A stretch of DNA of 39,257 nucleotides from Helicobacteraceae bacterium. GTDB lineage: Bacteria; Campylobacterota; Campylobacteria; Campylobacterales; Sulfurimonadaceae. Positions 1 to 7,452 of this stretch are shown here, piece after piece. The notes below the pieces were generated by a model. The model saw only the letters and a list, made by a program, of their open reading frames with translations. It had not been told where the DNA came from and ran no database searches. The DNA lies in the NCBI GenBank assembly GCA_027859195.1, contig JAQIBF010000042.1, positions 1 through 39,257 of the forward strand. Direction: 5' to 3'. The position numbers and the translations under genes were made by a program. Each line of letters opens with the position of its first letter. Positions within the stretch are counted from its first letter, which is position 1.

Positions 1-1023
1 CCACAACACCTTGTTGTAAAACTGACACGTGCAAAATTCGAAGGTATGATCGAGAAGTTGATAGCAGAGACGATCGATCATATCAAAACAGCGATGAAAG
101 AGTCTGGTCTTGACAACAATGATATCAATGAGATCATCATGGTCGGAGGATCGACGCGTGTACCGGCAGCACAAGAGGCCGTTACCAAATATTTCAGTGG
201 CAAAAAACTTAACAAAGGTGTGAACCCGGATGAAGTTGTCGCTGCCGGTGCTGCTATTCAGGGTGGTGTTCTGCGTGGAGATGTTAAAGATGTCCTTCTT
301 CTTGATGTCACGCCTCTTTCACTTGGTATTGAGACATTGGGCGGTGTTGCGACGAAGATCATCGAAAAAGGGACAACGATCCCGGTTAAGAAATCTCAGG
401 TCTTCTCAACAGCAGAAGATAACCAGCCTGCGGTCTCTATCAGTGTTGTTCAGGGTGAGCGCGAGTTCGCTAAAGACAATAAGTCACTTGGTCTGTTCGA
501 ACTTTCTGATATCCCGGCAGCACCACGCGGTGTGCCACAGATCGAAGTGACATTTGACATTGATGCAAATGGTATCTTGACAGTAAGTTCTACGGACAAA
601 GGTACTGGCAAGTCTCAGTCAATCACGATCTCCGGTTCATCTGGACTCAGTGAAGAAGAGATCAACAAAATGGTTCAAGATGCTGAGAACCATAAAGCAG
701 AAGATGAGAAACGTAAAGCACTTGTTGAATTACGCAACCAGGCTGACGCACTTGTCGCACAAACTGAAAAAACACTTGCTGAAGCAGGTGAGGATGTTGA
801 TGCCGACGAAAAAGCAGCAATCGAGGCAGCAATCGTTGAGTTGAAAGCGACACTTAAAGATGAGTCTGCAACGAAAGAGACCATTGAAGAGAAGGTCAAA
901 GTACTTACAGAAGCAAGCCACAAAATGGCTGAGCGTATGTACCAAAAAGAGCAGGGCGGCGAAACAGCCAACCCAGAAGCAAAAAAAGCTGATGACGATG
1001 TCATCGATGCTGAGATAGACTAA
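1..1023 (+). CDS. dnaK: Chaperone protein DnaK (Hsp70), 5'-truncated by window edge
   Basis: C-terminal part of the cytoplasmic Hsp70 chaperone, which binds unfolded segments in an ATP cycle run with DnaJ and GrpE. The frame is open from base 1, so the start and most of the ATPase domain lie upstream; 340 residues are visible. Seen in order: the end of the nucleotide-binding domain ([11 protein letters not shown]), the interdomain linker DVLLLDVTP, the beta-sandwich substrate domain, the charged helical lid, and an acidic tail ending [10 protein letters not shown]. The lid and tail are the family's normal ending, so the gene is complete at the 3' side. In this group dnaK usually follows hrcA and grpE, but that region is outside the window. 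A hairpin follows the stop. Confidence 0.98.
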   Translation, partial: PQHLVVKLTRAKFEGMIEKLIAETIDHIKTAMKESGLDNNDINEIIMVGGSTRVPAAQEAVTKYFSGKKLNKGVNPDEVVAAGAAIQGGVLRGDVKDVLLLDVTPLSLGIETLGGVATKIIEKGTTIPVKKSQVFSTAEDNQPAVSISVVQGEREFAKDNKSLGLFELSDIPAAPRGVPQIEVTFDIDANGILTVSSTDKGTGKSQSITISGSSGLSEEEINKMVQDAENHKAEDEKRKALVELRNQADALVAQTEKTLAEAGEDVDADEKAAIEAAIVELKATLKDESATKETIEEKVKVLTEASHKMAERMYQKEQGGETANPEAKKADDDVIDAEID

Positions 1024-1031
1024 TACTTCTC

Positions 1032-1052
1032 GGAGCAGCTTAGGCTGCTTCC
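1032..1052 (+). terminator. Hairpin after dnaK
   Basis: GGAGCAGC and GCTGCTTCC pair around a TTAG loop 8 bases after the dnaK stop, followed by a weakly pyrimidine-rich stretch. It is placed as expected for a terminator or a 3'-end stabilising stem, although the U-tract is poor. Confidence 0.5.
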
Positions 1053-1217
1053 TCTTGCTAAAACGAATATTTACCGTTCTCTCCAAACACAGACACTATA
1101 GGGTATATCTGAGGCTGACTAAGCGCTTGAGCTCTACCCTATCCTCATAATTCAGTTTAAAATGTTAATATCATATAAAAATACACATAACTTTAAATGA
1201 TACAGGCTTATACAAAT

Positions 1218-1835
1218 ATGCAAAAAATACTATCACTTCTTCTTATTTTACTCTCCACTGCAATAGCGGCACCCATTCATACAGCAGCCGCTGAAGATAA
1301 TATAAAAGCTATCGAGCTTGAAATAGCAAACGGCGTTGATATTGATCTTGTCAATGAACATGGTCAGACGCCACTGGTCCTTGCTGTGTACAACGAACAT
1401 TTTGAGATGGTCGAACTGCTTCTTAAGAAAGGTGCAAAACCTAATGTAGAGATGAATAATGGGCAGAGTGCCATTTTTATAGCGGCTTATCTTGGTAAAA
1501 ACAGAATTATAATGCGTCTGGTGCAAAACGGGGCTATTATCAATATGCGTGATAACAATGGCGACACCCCTTTGCATAAAGCAGCAGAAGGCGGTCAAGC
1601 AAGTGCTATTCGAATGCTGTTGGATTACGGTGCTAAAATAGATGTGCGTAACAAACATAACTCGACGCCGCTGCATTACGCGGCAAAATTCAACAATGAA
1701 GATGCTGTTTGGGTACTCGTCAAATCGGGTGCAAGCAATGCGTTTGTCAATGACGAAGAGATGACGGCTTCCGAGGTTGCAGACGAAGAAGATAACGGAC
1801 GCATCGTAAAGATAATAGAAAAGTACGCTAAATAA
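1218..1835 (+). CDS. Exported ankyrin-repeat protein
   Basis: A 205-residue protein made almost wholly of ankyrin repeats, a fold used for protein-protein binding; no partner can be named. From the ATG at 1218 it begins with a signal peptide (MQKILSLLLILLSTAIA), followed by about five repeats with recognisable TPL.LA and TPLH.AA helix motifs (GQTPLVLAV, GDTPLHKAA, NSTPLHYAA). An in-frame ATG at 1197 would add seven residues ahead of the signal peptide and has no ribosome site, so 1218 is preferred, although its own ribosome site is also weak. It stands alone between dnaK and proA. Its TAA stop forms the left end of a dispersed repeat. Periplasmic location is inferred from the leader. Confidence 0.85.
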   Translation: MQKILSLLLILLSTAIAAPIHTAAAEDNIKAIELEIANGVDIDLVNEHGQTPLVLAVYNEHFEMVELLLKKGAKPNVEMNNGQSAIFIAAYLGKNRIIMRLVQNGAIINMRDNNGDTPLHKAAEGGQASAIRMLLDYGAKIDVRNKHNSTPLHYAAKFNNEDAVWVLVKSGASNAFVNDEEMTASEVADEEDNGRIVKIIEKYAK

Positions 1836-2010
1836 AAGTTCCAGCTTCGGCGCAATTTGCGTCCAACTCAGACTCTCCGCGCAGAAGAGAGCCAAACGGC
1901 TTCGATTAATATGACTTTACTTCTTAAAACTAAGCTCCCAGCTTAGTTTCTTAACAGAAGATATCTCTATCGGTCTGAGTTAAACACAACTTACCTCAAA
2001 TCAGAAATTT
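1833..2010 (+). repeat. Dispersed stop-codon-linked repeat, copy A (interrupted)
   Basis: The left end TAAAAGTTCCAGCTTCGG starts on the stop codon of the ankyrin gene. The right end (1985-2010: CACAACTT, then CAAATCAGAAATTT) matches the right ends of copies at 19650-19757 and 37028-37137. Between them lies a central hairpin (CTCTC/GAGAG near 1872-1890) and about 70 extra bases absent from the other two copies. The extra bases include a second strong hairpin at 1920-1960. Confidence 0.65.
1920..1960. other. Long hairpin inside repeat copy A
   Basis: AAACTAAGCT (1927-1936) and AGCTTAGTTT (1940-1949) are perfect arms around CCC. The outer flanks CTTCTTAA and TTAACAGAAG extend the pairing. It may act as a terminator after the ankyrin gene, or be part of the sequence that expanded this repeat copy. 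The rest of the 1836-2165 gap holds no credible gene. Confidence 0.55.
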
Positions 2011-2110
2011 ATTATGAGAGCTGTTAAGAAAAAGCCAATTTCGATGAGCCGGACCGGCCCCTTCTCTATCGTATATTTTATCTTTGCTTCACGATTCATC
2101 ATCTCTCTGT

Positions 2111-2116
2111 TATAAT
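2111..2116 (+). promoter_or_regulatory. -10 box for the proA run
   Basis: TATAAT, 50 bases ahead of the preferred proA start. No clear -35 box is visible, which is common for vegetative promoters in Campylobacterota. Confidence 0.5.
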
Positions 2117-2165
2117 AAGCATAGACAAAAAAACAGATATGTGTATGTCTGAAAATGGGGATAAA

Positions 2166-3398
2166 ATGGAACAATTTTTACAAGAAGCAAAAGATAGTTC
2201 ACGTGTTCTGGCACTTTTAAGCGGGCATGAAAAAAACCGTATATTGCGTGAGATGGCAGCATCTTTACGGGCCAATACAATGAATATTATGGAAGAAAAT
2301 GCTAAAGATATGCGTGCAGCAGAAGAGAACAAGTTGGCACCGGCTCTTAAAGATCGTCTTTTTCTCGATGAACAGCGTATTAACGCAATGGCCGTTGCGA
2401 TTGAAGAGATCTCGGCACTAAAAGAGCCGGTAGGTCGTGTACTTGATGGCTGGGTCACAGATGCCGGGCTTAAGATCGAGAAGGTCAGTATCCCTATCGG
2501 TGTTATCGGGATCATTTATGAGTCACGTCCAAATGTTACCTCAGATACAGCGGCACTCTGTTTTAAATCAGCGAATGTCTGTGTTTTGAAAGGCGGCAAA
2601 GAGGCAGAACATTCAAATGTTGTGATTGCAGATATCCTACGTGCAATATTGCGTAAAAACAAACTGCCGGAAGCCCTTATCTCACTTTTGCCTGATGCGT
2701 CTCGCGAAGGTGTTGCCAATCTTATCAAGATGGATAAATATGTCGATCTTATTATCCCACGCGGCGGGGCAGGGCTTATCCGTTATGTCAGTGAAAATGC
2801 TACTGTTCCGGTTGTCAAACATGACAAGGGGCAGTGTCATACCTACATCGATAAAGATGCCGATATCGGTATGGCGATCTCTATTGCAGTGAATGCAAAA
2901 GTGGACCGTCCTGGTGTCTGTAATGCGATGGAGACACTTCTGGTCGACAGCGCGATCGCCAAAGAGACATTGCCTAAGTTAAAGATGGCTTTTGATGAGA
3001 CGATGACAGAGCTAAAAGGGTGTGACAACACGCAAGCGATCATCGAGGTGGCACATGCAACCGACGAAGATTATGACACTGAGTATCTTGCCAACATATT
3101 GAACATCAAGGTAGTCGACGGTGTTAATGGTGCGATCGAGCATATTGTCCGTTTCAGTTCAGGACACTCAGAAGCTATTGTCACAGAGAATTACACCTCG
3201 GCTGAGCTGTTCTTAAATGCGATCGATGCTGCAGCGGTCTATGTCAATGCATCGACACGTTTCACCGATGGCGGTTCATTTGGATTTGGTGCTGAAGTTG
3301 GGATCTCGACCAACAAACTTCATGCACGCGGACCAATGGGTGTAGAAGGGTTGACCACCTACAAATTCAAGATATATGGAAGCGGTCAGATTCGTTGA
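2166..3398 (+). CDS. proA: Gamma-glutamyl phosphate reductase
   Basis: Reduces gamma-glutamyl phosphate to glutamate semialdehyde with NADPH, the second step of proline synthesis, in the cytoplasm. The 410-residue product from ATG 2166 fits the family (about 410-420). Visible family features are GVIGIIYESRPNVTSD, KGGKEAEHSN, IPRGGAGLIR, the catalytic cysteine in DRPGVCNAMETLLV, and the C-terminal STRFTDGGSFGFGAEVGIS. An upstream ATG at 2139 is in frame, but GGGGAT sits a few bases before 2166, which decides the start. ProB is not in the window. Its stop overlaps the TTG start of the following ATPase, so proA leads a coupled run. Confidence 0.97.
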   Translation: MEQFLQEAKDSSRVLALLSGHEKNRILREMAASLRANTMNIMEENAKDMRAAEENKLAPALKDRLFLDEQRINAMAVAIEEISALKEPVGRVLDGWVTDAGLKIEKVSIPIGVIGIIYESRPNVTSDTAALCFKSANVCVLKGGKEAEHSNVVIADILRAILRKNKLPEALISLLPDASREGVANLIKMDKYVDLIIPRGGAGLIRYVSENATVPVVKHDKGQCHTYIDKDADIGMAISIAVNAKVDRPGVCNAMETLLVDSAIAKETLPKLKMAFDETMTELKGCDNTQAIIEVAHATDEDYDTEYLANILNIKVVDGVNGAIEHIVRFSSGHSEAIVTENYTSAELFLNAIDAAAVYVNASTRFTDGGSFGFGAEVGISTNKLHARGPMGVEGLTTYKFKIYGSGQIR

Positions 3399-3970
3399 AT
3401 CCGGTTCTGGAAGTTGAGCAGCTGGATTTCGGCTATACGCCGGAAACACTGCTCTATAAAGACTTCTCCTTAACCTTGAACCGCGGGGAGATCAAAGCGG
3501 TTGTCGGTGCCAGCGGTTCAGGCAAGACAACACTCTTTGAACTGATACTCGGCAATCTTAAACCCTTAAACGGCAAGGTACGTTCAGGCCGTGTCTCTCA
3601 GGTCTTTCAAGACCCCTACACCTCCTTCCACCCGACATACAGCATCATAAGCCAGATCAGGGATGTTGCTTCGCTGAAGGGGATGGACCGTTACCTGCAA
3701 GAGATGAACCTGCAACGCGCTCTATTAGAGAAACAGCCCCATGAACTCTCCGGCGGACAGCTTCAGCGCTGCTCGATTGTCCGGGCACTTCTTATGAAAC
3801 CGCAGCTGCTGCTGCTTGATGAGCCGACGTCGGCATTGGACAATGTCATTCAACTCGATGTGATGAAACTATTGCTCAAGCATCTTGATTCGACGGCCAT
3901 GCTGCTGATCACCCATGAGCTTGACCTGGCACGATGGTGCGCGGACGAGATCATCGAAATAGGGGGCTGA
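3395..3970 (+). CDS. ABC transporter-type ATP-binding protein (orphan)
   Basis: A 191-residue ABC ATPase with every core motif: Walker A GASGSGKT (about residues 39-46), Q-loop VFQDPYTSF, signature LSGGQLQR, Walker B LLLLDEP and switch histidine THE. The Q-loop neighbourhood resembles the oligopeptide/nickel importer ATPases (DppF/OppF/NikE type), but the protein is short and lacks their C-terminal extension. No permease or binding protein is nearby, so the substrate cannot be given. It starts on TTG at 3395, overlapping the proA stop (TTGA), and ends immediately before the next ATG. Expression therefore probably depends on translation of proA. Confidence 0.88.
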   Translation: MNPVLEVEQLDFGYTPETLLYKDFSLTLNRGEIKAVVGASGSGKTTLFELILGNLKPLNGKVRSGRVSQVFQDPYTSFHPTYSIISQIRDVASLKGMDRYLQEMNLQRALLEKQPHELSGGQLQRCSIVRALLMKPQLLLLDEPTSALDNVIQLDVMKLLLKHLDSTAMLLITHELDLARWCADEIIEIGG

Positions 3971-4534
3971 ATGATCCTCTATCTGCACGGTTTTGCCTCT
4001 TGCGGCAATTCGACTAAAAGTAAACTGCTGAAAGACTATTTTGGCGAAGAGAAGGTGTTGGCACCCGATCTTCCGGTGGATCCGGTTGACGCGATCACTT
4101 TTATCAAACGACAGATCTTCGAACATGAGGTGGAGCTGATCATCGGCTCTTCGCTTGGCGGCTTCTATGCGACCTACTTTTGTGAACTCTACGGCATCAA
4201 AACGGTGCTGATCAACCCCTCCACGCAACCCTTTATTACATTGGCCCCTTATGTGGGAATCAACCACTACTGGTGCAGCGGTGACGCCTTTGAATTCACA
4301 CGTGAGCATCTCAAAAGCCTGTTTCAGTTTGCTGTGGGCAGACTGAATGATCCGAAACGCTATCTTCTTCTGCTTCAGACCGGCGATGAACTGTTAGACT
4401 ATACAAAAGCAGAAGATAAATATGATGGGGCTGCCTTCTCTATTGAAAAAGGGGGCAATCACCGATTTGAAAATCTGGATGCCTACCTGGATACAATCAA
4501 AAAATTCAGAGATGTTACTGCGTTAGGAATGTGA
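3971..4534 (+). CDS. YqiA/UPF0227-type alpha/beta-hydrolase (esterase)
   Basis: A 187-residue cytoplasmic alpha/beta-hydrolase of the YqiA family, small esterases with poorly known natural substrates. It opens with the beta-strand and oxyanion region LYLHGFAS. The nucleophile serine is in GSSLGGFYA (about residue 64), the acid is likely the Asp in QTGDELLDY, and the histidine is in GGNHRFENLD. All three lie in family order, so it looks catalytically intact. The ATG directly follows the TGA of the ABC gene with no gap, and the stop TGA shares a base with the next start (TGATG). This argues for translational coupling. Function in this context is unknown. Confidence 0.85.
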   Translation: MILYLHGFASCGNSTKSKLLKDYFGEEKVLAPDLPVDPVDAITFIKRQIFEHEVELIIGSSLGGFYATYFCELYGIKTVLINPSTQPFITLAPYVGINHYWCSGDAFEFTREHLKSLFQFAVGRLNDPKRYLLLLQTGDELLDYTKAEDKYDGAAFSIEKGGNHRFENLDAYLDTIKKFRDVTALGM

Positions 4535-5070
4535 TGCTAAGTCAGCAGTTAACAGAGAAGATCGACGCTAAAGTCGGCGACATAACACAGGAAGCTGTCT
4601 GTGCCATTGTCAATGCCGCCAACAGCTCTCTGCTTGGCGGCGGCGGTGTTGACGGGGCGATCCACCGTGCAGGCGGCAGTATGATTTTGAATGCGTGTAG
4701 AGAGCTTCGCAGCAGCCGCTACCCTGATGGACTGCCTACAGGAGAAGCCGTTGCCACAACAGCCGGCGAACTGCCCGCTGATTATGTCATCCACACAGTC
4801 GGTCCGATCTATGCATCTTGCGCGCAGGCCTGCTCCGAGCTTTTAAAAAACTGTTATGTCAACACTCTAAAAGAGGCGATCAAGGTCGGGTGTAAAAGTA
4901 TTGCTTTTCCAGCTATTTCTACCGGTATTTACGGTTATCCAAAACGCGAAGCGGCGGTTATTGCATTTACATCGGTAAACGAGATGCTAAAAGAGCATGA
5001 TCTGAAAGTGACATTTGTTTTTCATTCGCATGCGGATTATGAAGTTTTTTTAGAGTCGGTTGCTGAATGA
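4534..5070 (+). CDS. Macrodomain protein, O-acetyl-ADP-ribose deacetylase-like
   Basis: A 178-residue stand-alone macrodomain of the YmdB/MacroD type, which binds ADP-ribose and removes acetyl or ADP-ribosyl groups from it or from proteins. The N-terminal motif VGDITQEAVCAIVNAANSS, the loop LLGGGGVDGAIHRAGG and the later AISTGIYGYP loop are all present, as in active enzymes. The ATG at 4534 overlaps the esterase stop; an in-frame GTG at 4531 is an alternative. It is the last gene of the proA run. ADP-ribose turnover is the family expectation; the in vivo substrate is not evident. Confidence 0.9.
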   Translation: MLSQQLTEKIDAKVGDITQEAVCAIVNAANSSLLGGGGVDGAIHRAGGSMILNACRELRSSRYPDGLPTGEAVATTAGELPADYVIHTVGPIYASCAQACSELLKNCYVNTLKEAIKVGCKSIAFPAISTGIYGYPKREAAVIAFTSVNEMLKEHDLKVTFVFHSHADYEVFLESVAE

Positions 5071-5113
5071 TCGGGTAAAAGAGCTTTCATTGATTCGGTA
5101 GAGAGAGAATAGA

Positions 5114-5297
5114 CTATTTAAATAGTGCCGAGGTGAGTGCAAAGCCTGCTGCGGACAAGATGACAGTACCTAAGAGGTTCATCGCCATATTTGGACAGCC
5201 AGGCAGAACGCAGCTGCCTGGCTGTAGCAGATAGAAATGCTATTGTAAAAGTCGAGCAGGTGCTCAATGCCCCAAGCCGGCCGGTTGTAAAAAGTGA
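5114..5297 (-). pseudogene. crcB: crcB 3' fragment (decayed fluoride channel gene)
   Basis: Reading the minus strand, the last residues before a TAG at 5114-5116 are NMAMNLLGTV then ILSAAGFALTSALFK. These match the end of the intact CrcB at 6359-6754 (NMAMNLFGTV, LMAGAGFTLTSSLFK). Further upstream SLFTTGRLGALSTCSTF matches SFLTTGVLGALTTYSTF. The spacing between the two blocks is one base longer than in the intact gene, giving a frameshift around 5192-5246. The remaining roughly 70 N-terminal codons are missing. The fragment abuts, and is in frame with, the stop codon of the neighbouring DUF2202 gene. It is a paralogue relic, not an independent gene. Confidence 0.85.
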
Positions 5298-5915
5298 TTA
5301 TTCACTTATGATCTCATTATAGAGATCTTCATCTATAAATCTTGGTTCATAAACGATACCTTGTGTCTCCAAGGCTTTAACAAATGCTCTCAGATGTGAT
5401 TTCGAACCCTCTAATAGATTTTCATAAACTGTTTTAATATCTCTATTGTCTGTTCTCTCAATTGCATCGAAGATATCTATCATATCGATCTCTTCGATAG
5501 CCGTTCCGACATATAAAGCACTGACTTCTGAGTTTTGCACTTCAGCGATCAGATCATTATAGAGATCTTGTAATTTCGCATTCGTAAACTCACCTTCACT
5601 CTCTGTTGCCGGATCTTCCAAGTTATATTTCTCTAAAAGAGATAATATTTTATCCGTGTGCTGCTGCTCACTCTCAGAGATATTGTCAAAGACCGTATTG
5701 CTCCACTGTGCATAGGCGAAAATATAGACATCTCTCGCTAACTTCTCTTCTTCACGCATATACAGCAGGTTTTCTGTCTCATCCTCACTGACCGTTTTAG
5801 TTGTACTGACAGTTGTCGTTGAACTATCTATACTATGCTGTCCGGCCATAACAGATGTTGCGATAACAGAGAGGCCTAGCAGTATGCTTCCTACTTTAAT
5901 ATTCAAATTTTTCAT
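5298..5915 (-). CDS. Secreted DUF2202 (ferritin-like fold) protein
   Basis: A 205-residue protein with a signal peptide (about residues 1-24, ending VMAG), a Thr/Ser-rich spacer, and a DUF2202 domain from about residue 45. The domain shows the family's helical-bundle marks: MREEEKLARDVY, SESEQQHTDKIL, VGTAIEEIDMIDIF and EGSKSHLRAF. Glu and His in EExxH-like positions suggest a ferritin-like metal site, but the biochemical role of DUF2202 is not established. It is transcribed alone on the minus strand. Two inverted repeats lie upstream, and its stop codon abuts a broken crcB copy, suggesting that insertion or rearrangement brought it here. Confidence 0.85.
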   Translation of the reverse strand: MKNLNIKVGSILLGLSVIATSVMAGQHSIDSSTTTVSTTKTVSEDETENLLYMREEEKLARDVYIFAYAQWSNTVFDNISESEQQHTDKILSLLEKYNLEDPATESEGEFTNAKLQDLYNDLIAEVQNSEVSALYVGTAIEEIDMIDIFDAIERTDNRDIKTVYENLLEGSKSHLRAFVKALETQGIVYEPRFIDEDLYNEIISE

Positions 5916-5949
5916 AAAAATCCTTTATCGTTGTTATTTGTAACATTAG

Positions 5950-5994
5950 TACTATAACATCATAGTATTAGTGAAGTGTAAGTTTTACTTCACT
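5950..5994 (-). promoter_or_regulatory. Tandem inverted repeats upstream of the DUF2202 gene
   Basis: TACTAT/ATAGTA (5950-5955 and 5962-5967, 6-base spacer) is followed directly by AGTGAAGT/ACTTCACT (5970-5977 and 5987-5994). On the minus strand the first repeat contains TATAGT and TATGAT, which could be a -10 box, so the pair looks like promoter plus operator. The regulator is unknown. Confidence 0.4.
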
Positions 5995-6224
5995 GCAAAA
6001 GTCTCTCCTTTTGTCCATAAATATAATAAAGGAAGAAATTTATCTGATCTCTTGTGTCATATGTTTTGTTGGCTGTTGTACATACCAATACAATTATAAA
6101 ACCATGGTGCAAAAGTCCAAACGTTGTTGATGGCTTATCGACAACCTTACTGAAAAGATGTCAACAGACGCACTGATGCAAAGGCAGACCAGAAAGACAG
6201 GTTCTTTTGCAATGGAGGGTAGCG

Positions 6225-6455
6225 ATGAGACAGTTTTTAAAAATATGGATCACTGGTTGTCAAGATTGTGTTGAGTGACGAGGATTCGGCAGAAGAGAGG
6301 TTTTCATCGGCAATACCGGATCTGATCACTTTATAAAAGTGATGTTTGAGCCGGTTCTTTATTTAAAGAGGGAGGAGGTAAGTGTAAAACCGGCACCAGC
6401 CATCAAGACGGTCCCAAAGAGATTCATTGCCATATTGGCAGCAGCCAGAAAATAG
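6225..6455 (+). CDS. Possible small ORF with strong ribosome site
   Basis: An ATG at 6225, preceded by GGAGGG about six bases upstream, opens a 76-codon frame (MRQFLKYGSLVVKIV...) that stops at 6453. The ribosome site is one of the best in the window. The first 45 codons occupy the gap between the DUF2202 gene and crcB. The last third runs antisense through the 3' end of crcB, so either the tail is fortuitous or the frame is not real. No family is recognised. Apart from this ORF, the 5916-6358 gap holds the upstream inverted repeats and a weak hairpin (GTTGTTGA/TCGACAAC, 6123-6145). Confidence 0.3.
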
Positions 6456-6754
6456 CTGCCCCCTTGGAGCAGAAAGAAACTCTCCATCGCAAAAGTCGAG
6501 TAGGTGGTCAATGCACCAAGCACGCCTGTTGTAAGAAATGATTTCATCTCGACAGAGAGGAGGGTGTCTTGTGTGGTATTGGCAAAGATGGCAAACAAAA
6601 TACCGATTGCCAGCGAACCGATAAGGTTGACGCCCAGTGTTCCAAACGGGAGGGTATGCGGAAGATGGTGTGTGATCAGACCGTTAAGATAGGCACGTAA
6701 AACTGCACCAAGAAAACCTCCTGCACCGATTGCAAGCAGTGTCTGCCAGCTCAT
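6359..6754 (-). CDS. crcB: Fluoride ion channel CrcB/FluC
   Basis: A 131-residue, four-helix inner-membrane protein that exports fluoride passively as a dual-topology dimer. Family motifs are present: an N-terminal GGFLGAVLRAYL helix, the pore region TLGVNLIGSLAIGIL with the conserved Asn, and TTGVLGALTTYSTFAMES with the conserved Thr-Thr-Tyr-Ser-Thr-Phe track. Length is normal. The start codon overlaps the plsC stop by one base, so it closes the leftward pur-plsC operon. No fluoride riboswitch was recognised upstream. A broken second copy of its 3' end lies at 5114-5297. Confidence 0.95.
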   Translation of the reverse strand: MSWQTLLAIGAGGFLGAVLRAYLNGLITHHLPHTLPFGTLGVNLIGSLAIGILFAIFANTTQDTLLSVEMKSFLTTGVLGALTTYSTFAMESFFLLQGGSYFLAAANMAMNLFGTVLMAGAGFTLTSSLFK

Positions 6755-7452
6755 TATCTATTGTCCAGTTTCGCAAGGTAGTCGTTGTAGACTTCTTGCA
6801 TGGTGGTCCGAAGGTCTGTGAGCCAATCAGGGTTCTCTTTTGACGCGATGAAAGAGTCAAGGTATACAACCGTGACCGCCCCTGTTTGTGCACTTCTGTT
6901 TTTGAGATCGAAATAACGTGCAGTGTTGATAAGGACAACAGGCTGTACCCGAAGTCTGTATTTGTCGGCAACCATCTTGGCTCCGGGTTTAAAGGTGCGC
7001 ATCTCTTTACCGTTGGAACGTGTACCTTCGGGAAACATCACAACGCAGCGACCCTGGTCAATGCGCTTTTTACTCTCTTTTACCAATGAGACCAGGGCCG
7101 ACTTACTGCCTCGGTCTACAGGGATGTCATCGGAGATACGGATAGCCAGACCAAAAAACGGTACGGAAAACAGCTCTTTTTTGGCAACCCAGGCAAGGTC
7201 ACGTGTTGTGGAACATTCAAGGCAAGAGATGTCAATATCACTTTGGTGGTTAGCAATCAGCATTTCCGCTTCCGGATCGATCTTACCGATTTTTTTGATA
7301 GGATTGAACATAAATAGATGGATAAAACAAGATGCGATCTTTGACCCGTAAGGTTTTGGTACGATTGGCCAAACAACGATCTTGAGGGCTAAGCCGATAA
7401 AGATAATGATCAGATCATAGGCCCAGTTAATCCGTGCAAATATCGTCTTCAC
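6754..7452 (-). CDS. plsC: 1-acyl-sn-glycerol-3-phosphate acyltransferase
   Basis: Acylates lysophosphatidic acid to phosphatidic acid at the inner membrane, the second acylation of phospholipid synthesis. The 232-residue protein has N-terminal membrane segments (about residues 11-30), the catalytic HX4D motif in NHQSDIDI, the substrate motif VPVDRGSK and the FPEGTRS motif. All are in normal order and the length is typical. Its first 26 bases overlap the 3' end of the upstream SH3-like gene, and its stop overlaps the crcB start, so translation of the three genes is likely linked. Confidence 0.95.
   Translation of the reverse strand: MKTIFARINWAYDLIIIFIGLALKIVVWPIVPKPYGSKIASCFIHLFMFNPIKKIGKIDPEAEMLIANHQSDIDISCLECSTTRDLAWVAKKELFSVPFFGLAIRISDDIPVDRGSKSALVSLVKESKKRIDQGRCVVMFPEGTRSNGKEMRTFKPGAKMVADKYRLRVQPVVLINTARYFDLKNRSAQTGAVTVVYLDSFIASKENPDWLTDLRTTMQEVYNDYLAKLDNR

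Noticed and set aside
730-1086. A minus-strand frame within dnaK
   Set aside because: Antisense shadow of a strongly conserved gene; no ribosome site.
3395-5070. A defence island made of the ATPase, esterase and macrodomain genes
   Set aside because: They sit in a housekeeping operon with proA, have ordinary family features and lack any effector or mobile signature.
6246-6336. A decayed DUF190 gene beside crcB
   Set aside because: A first reading seemed to match, but careful framing gives a continuous frame that does not keep the DUF190 pattern.
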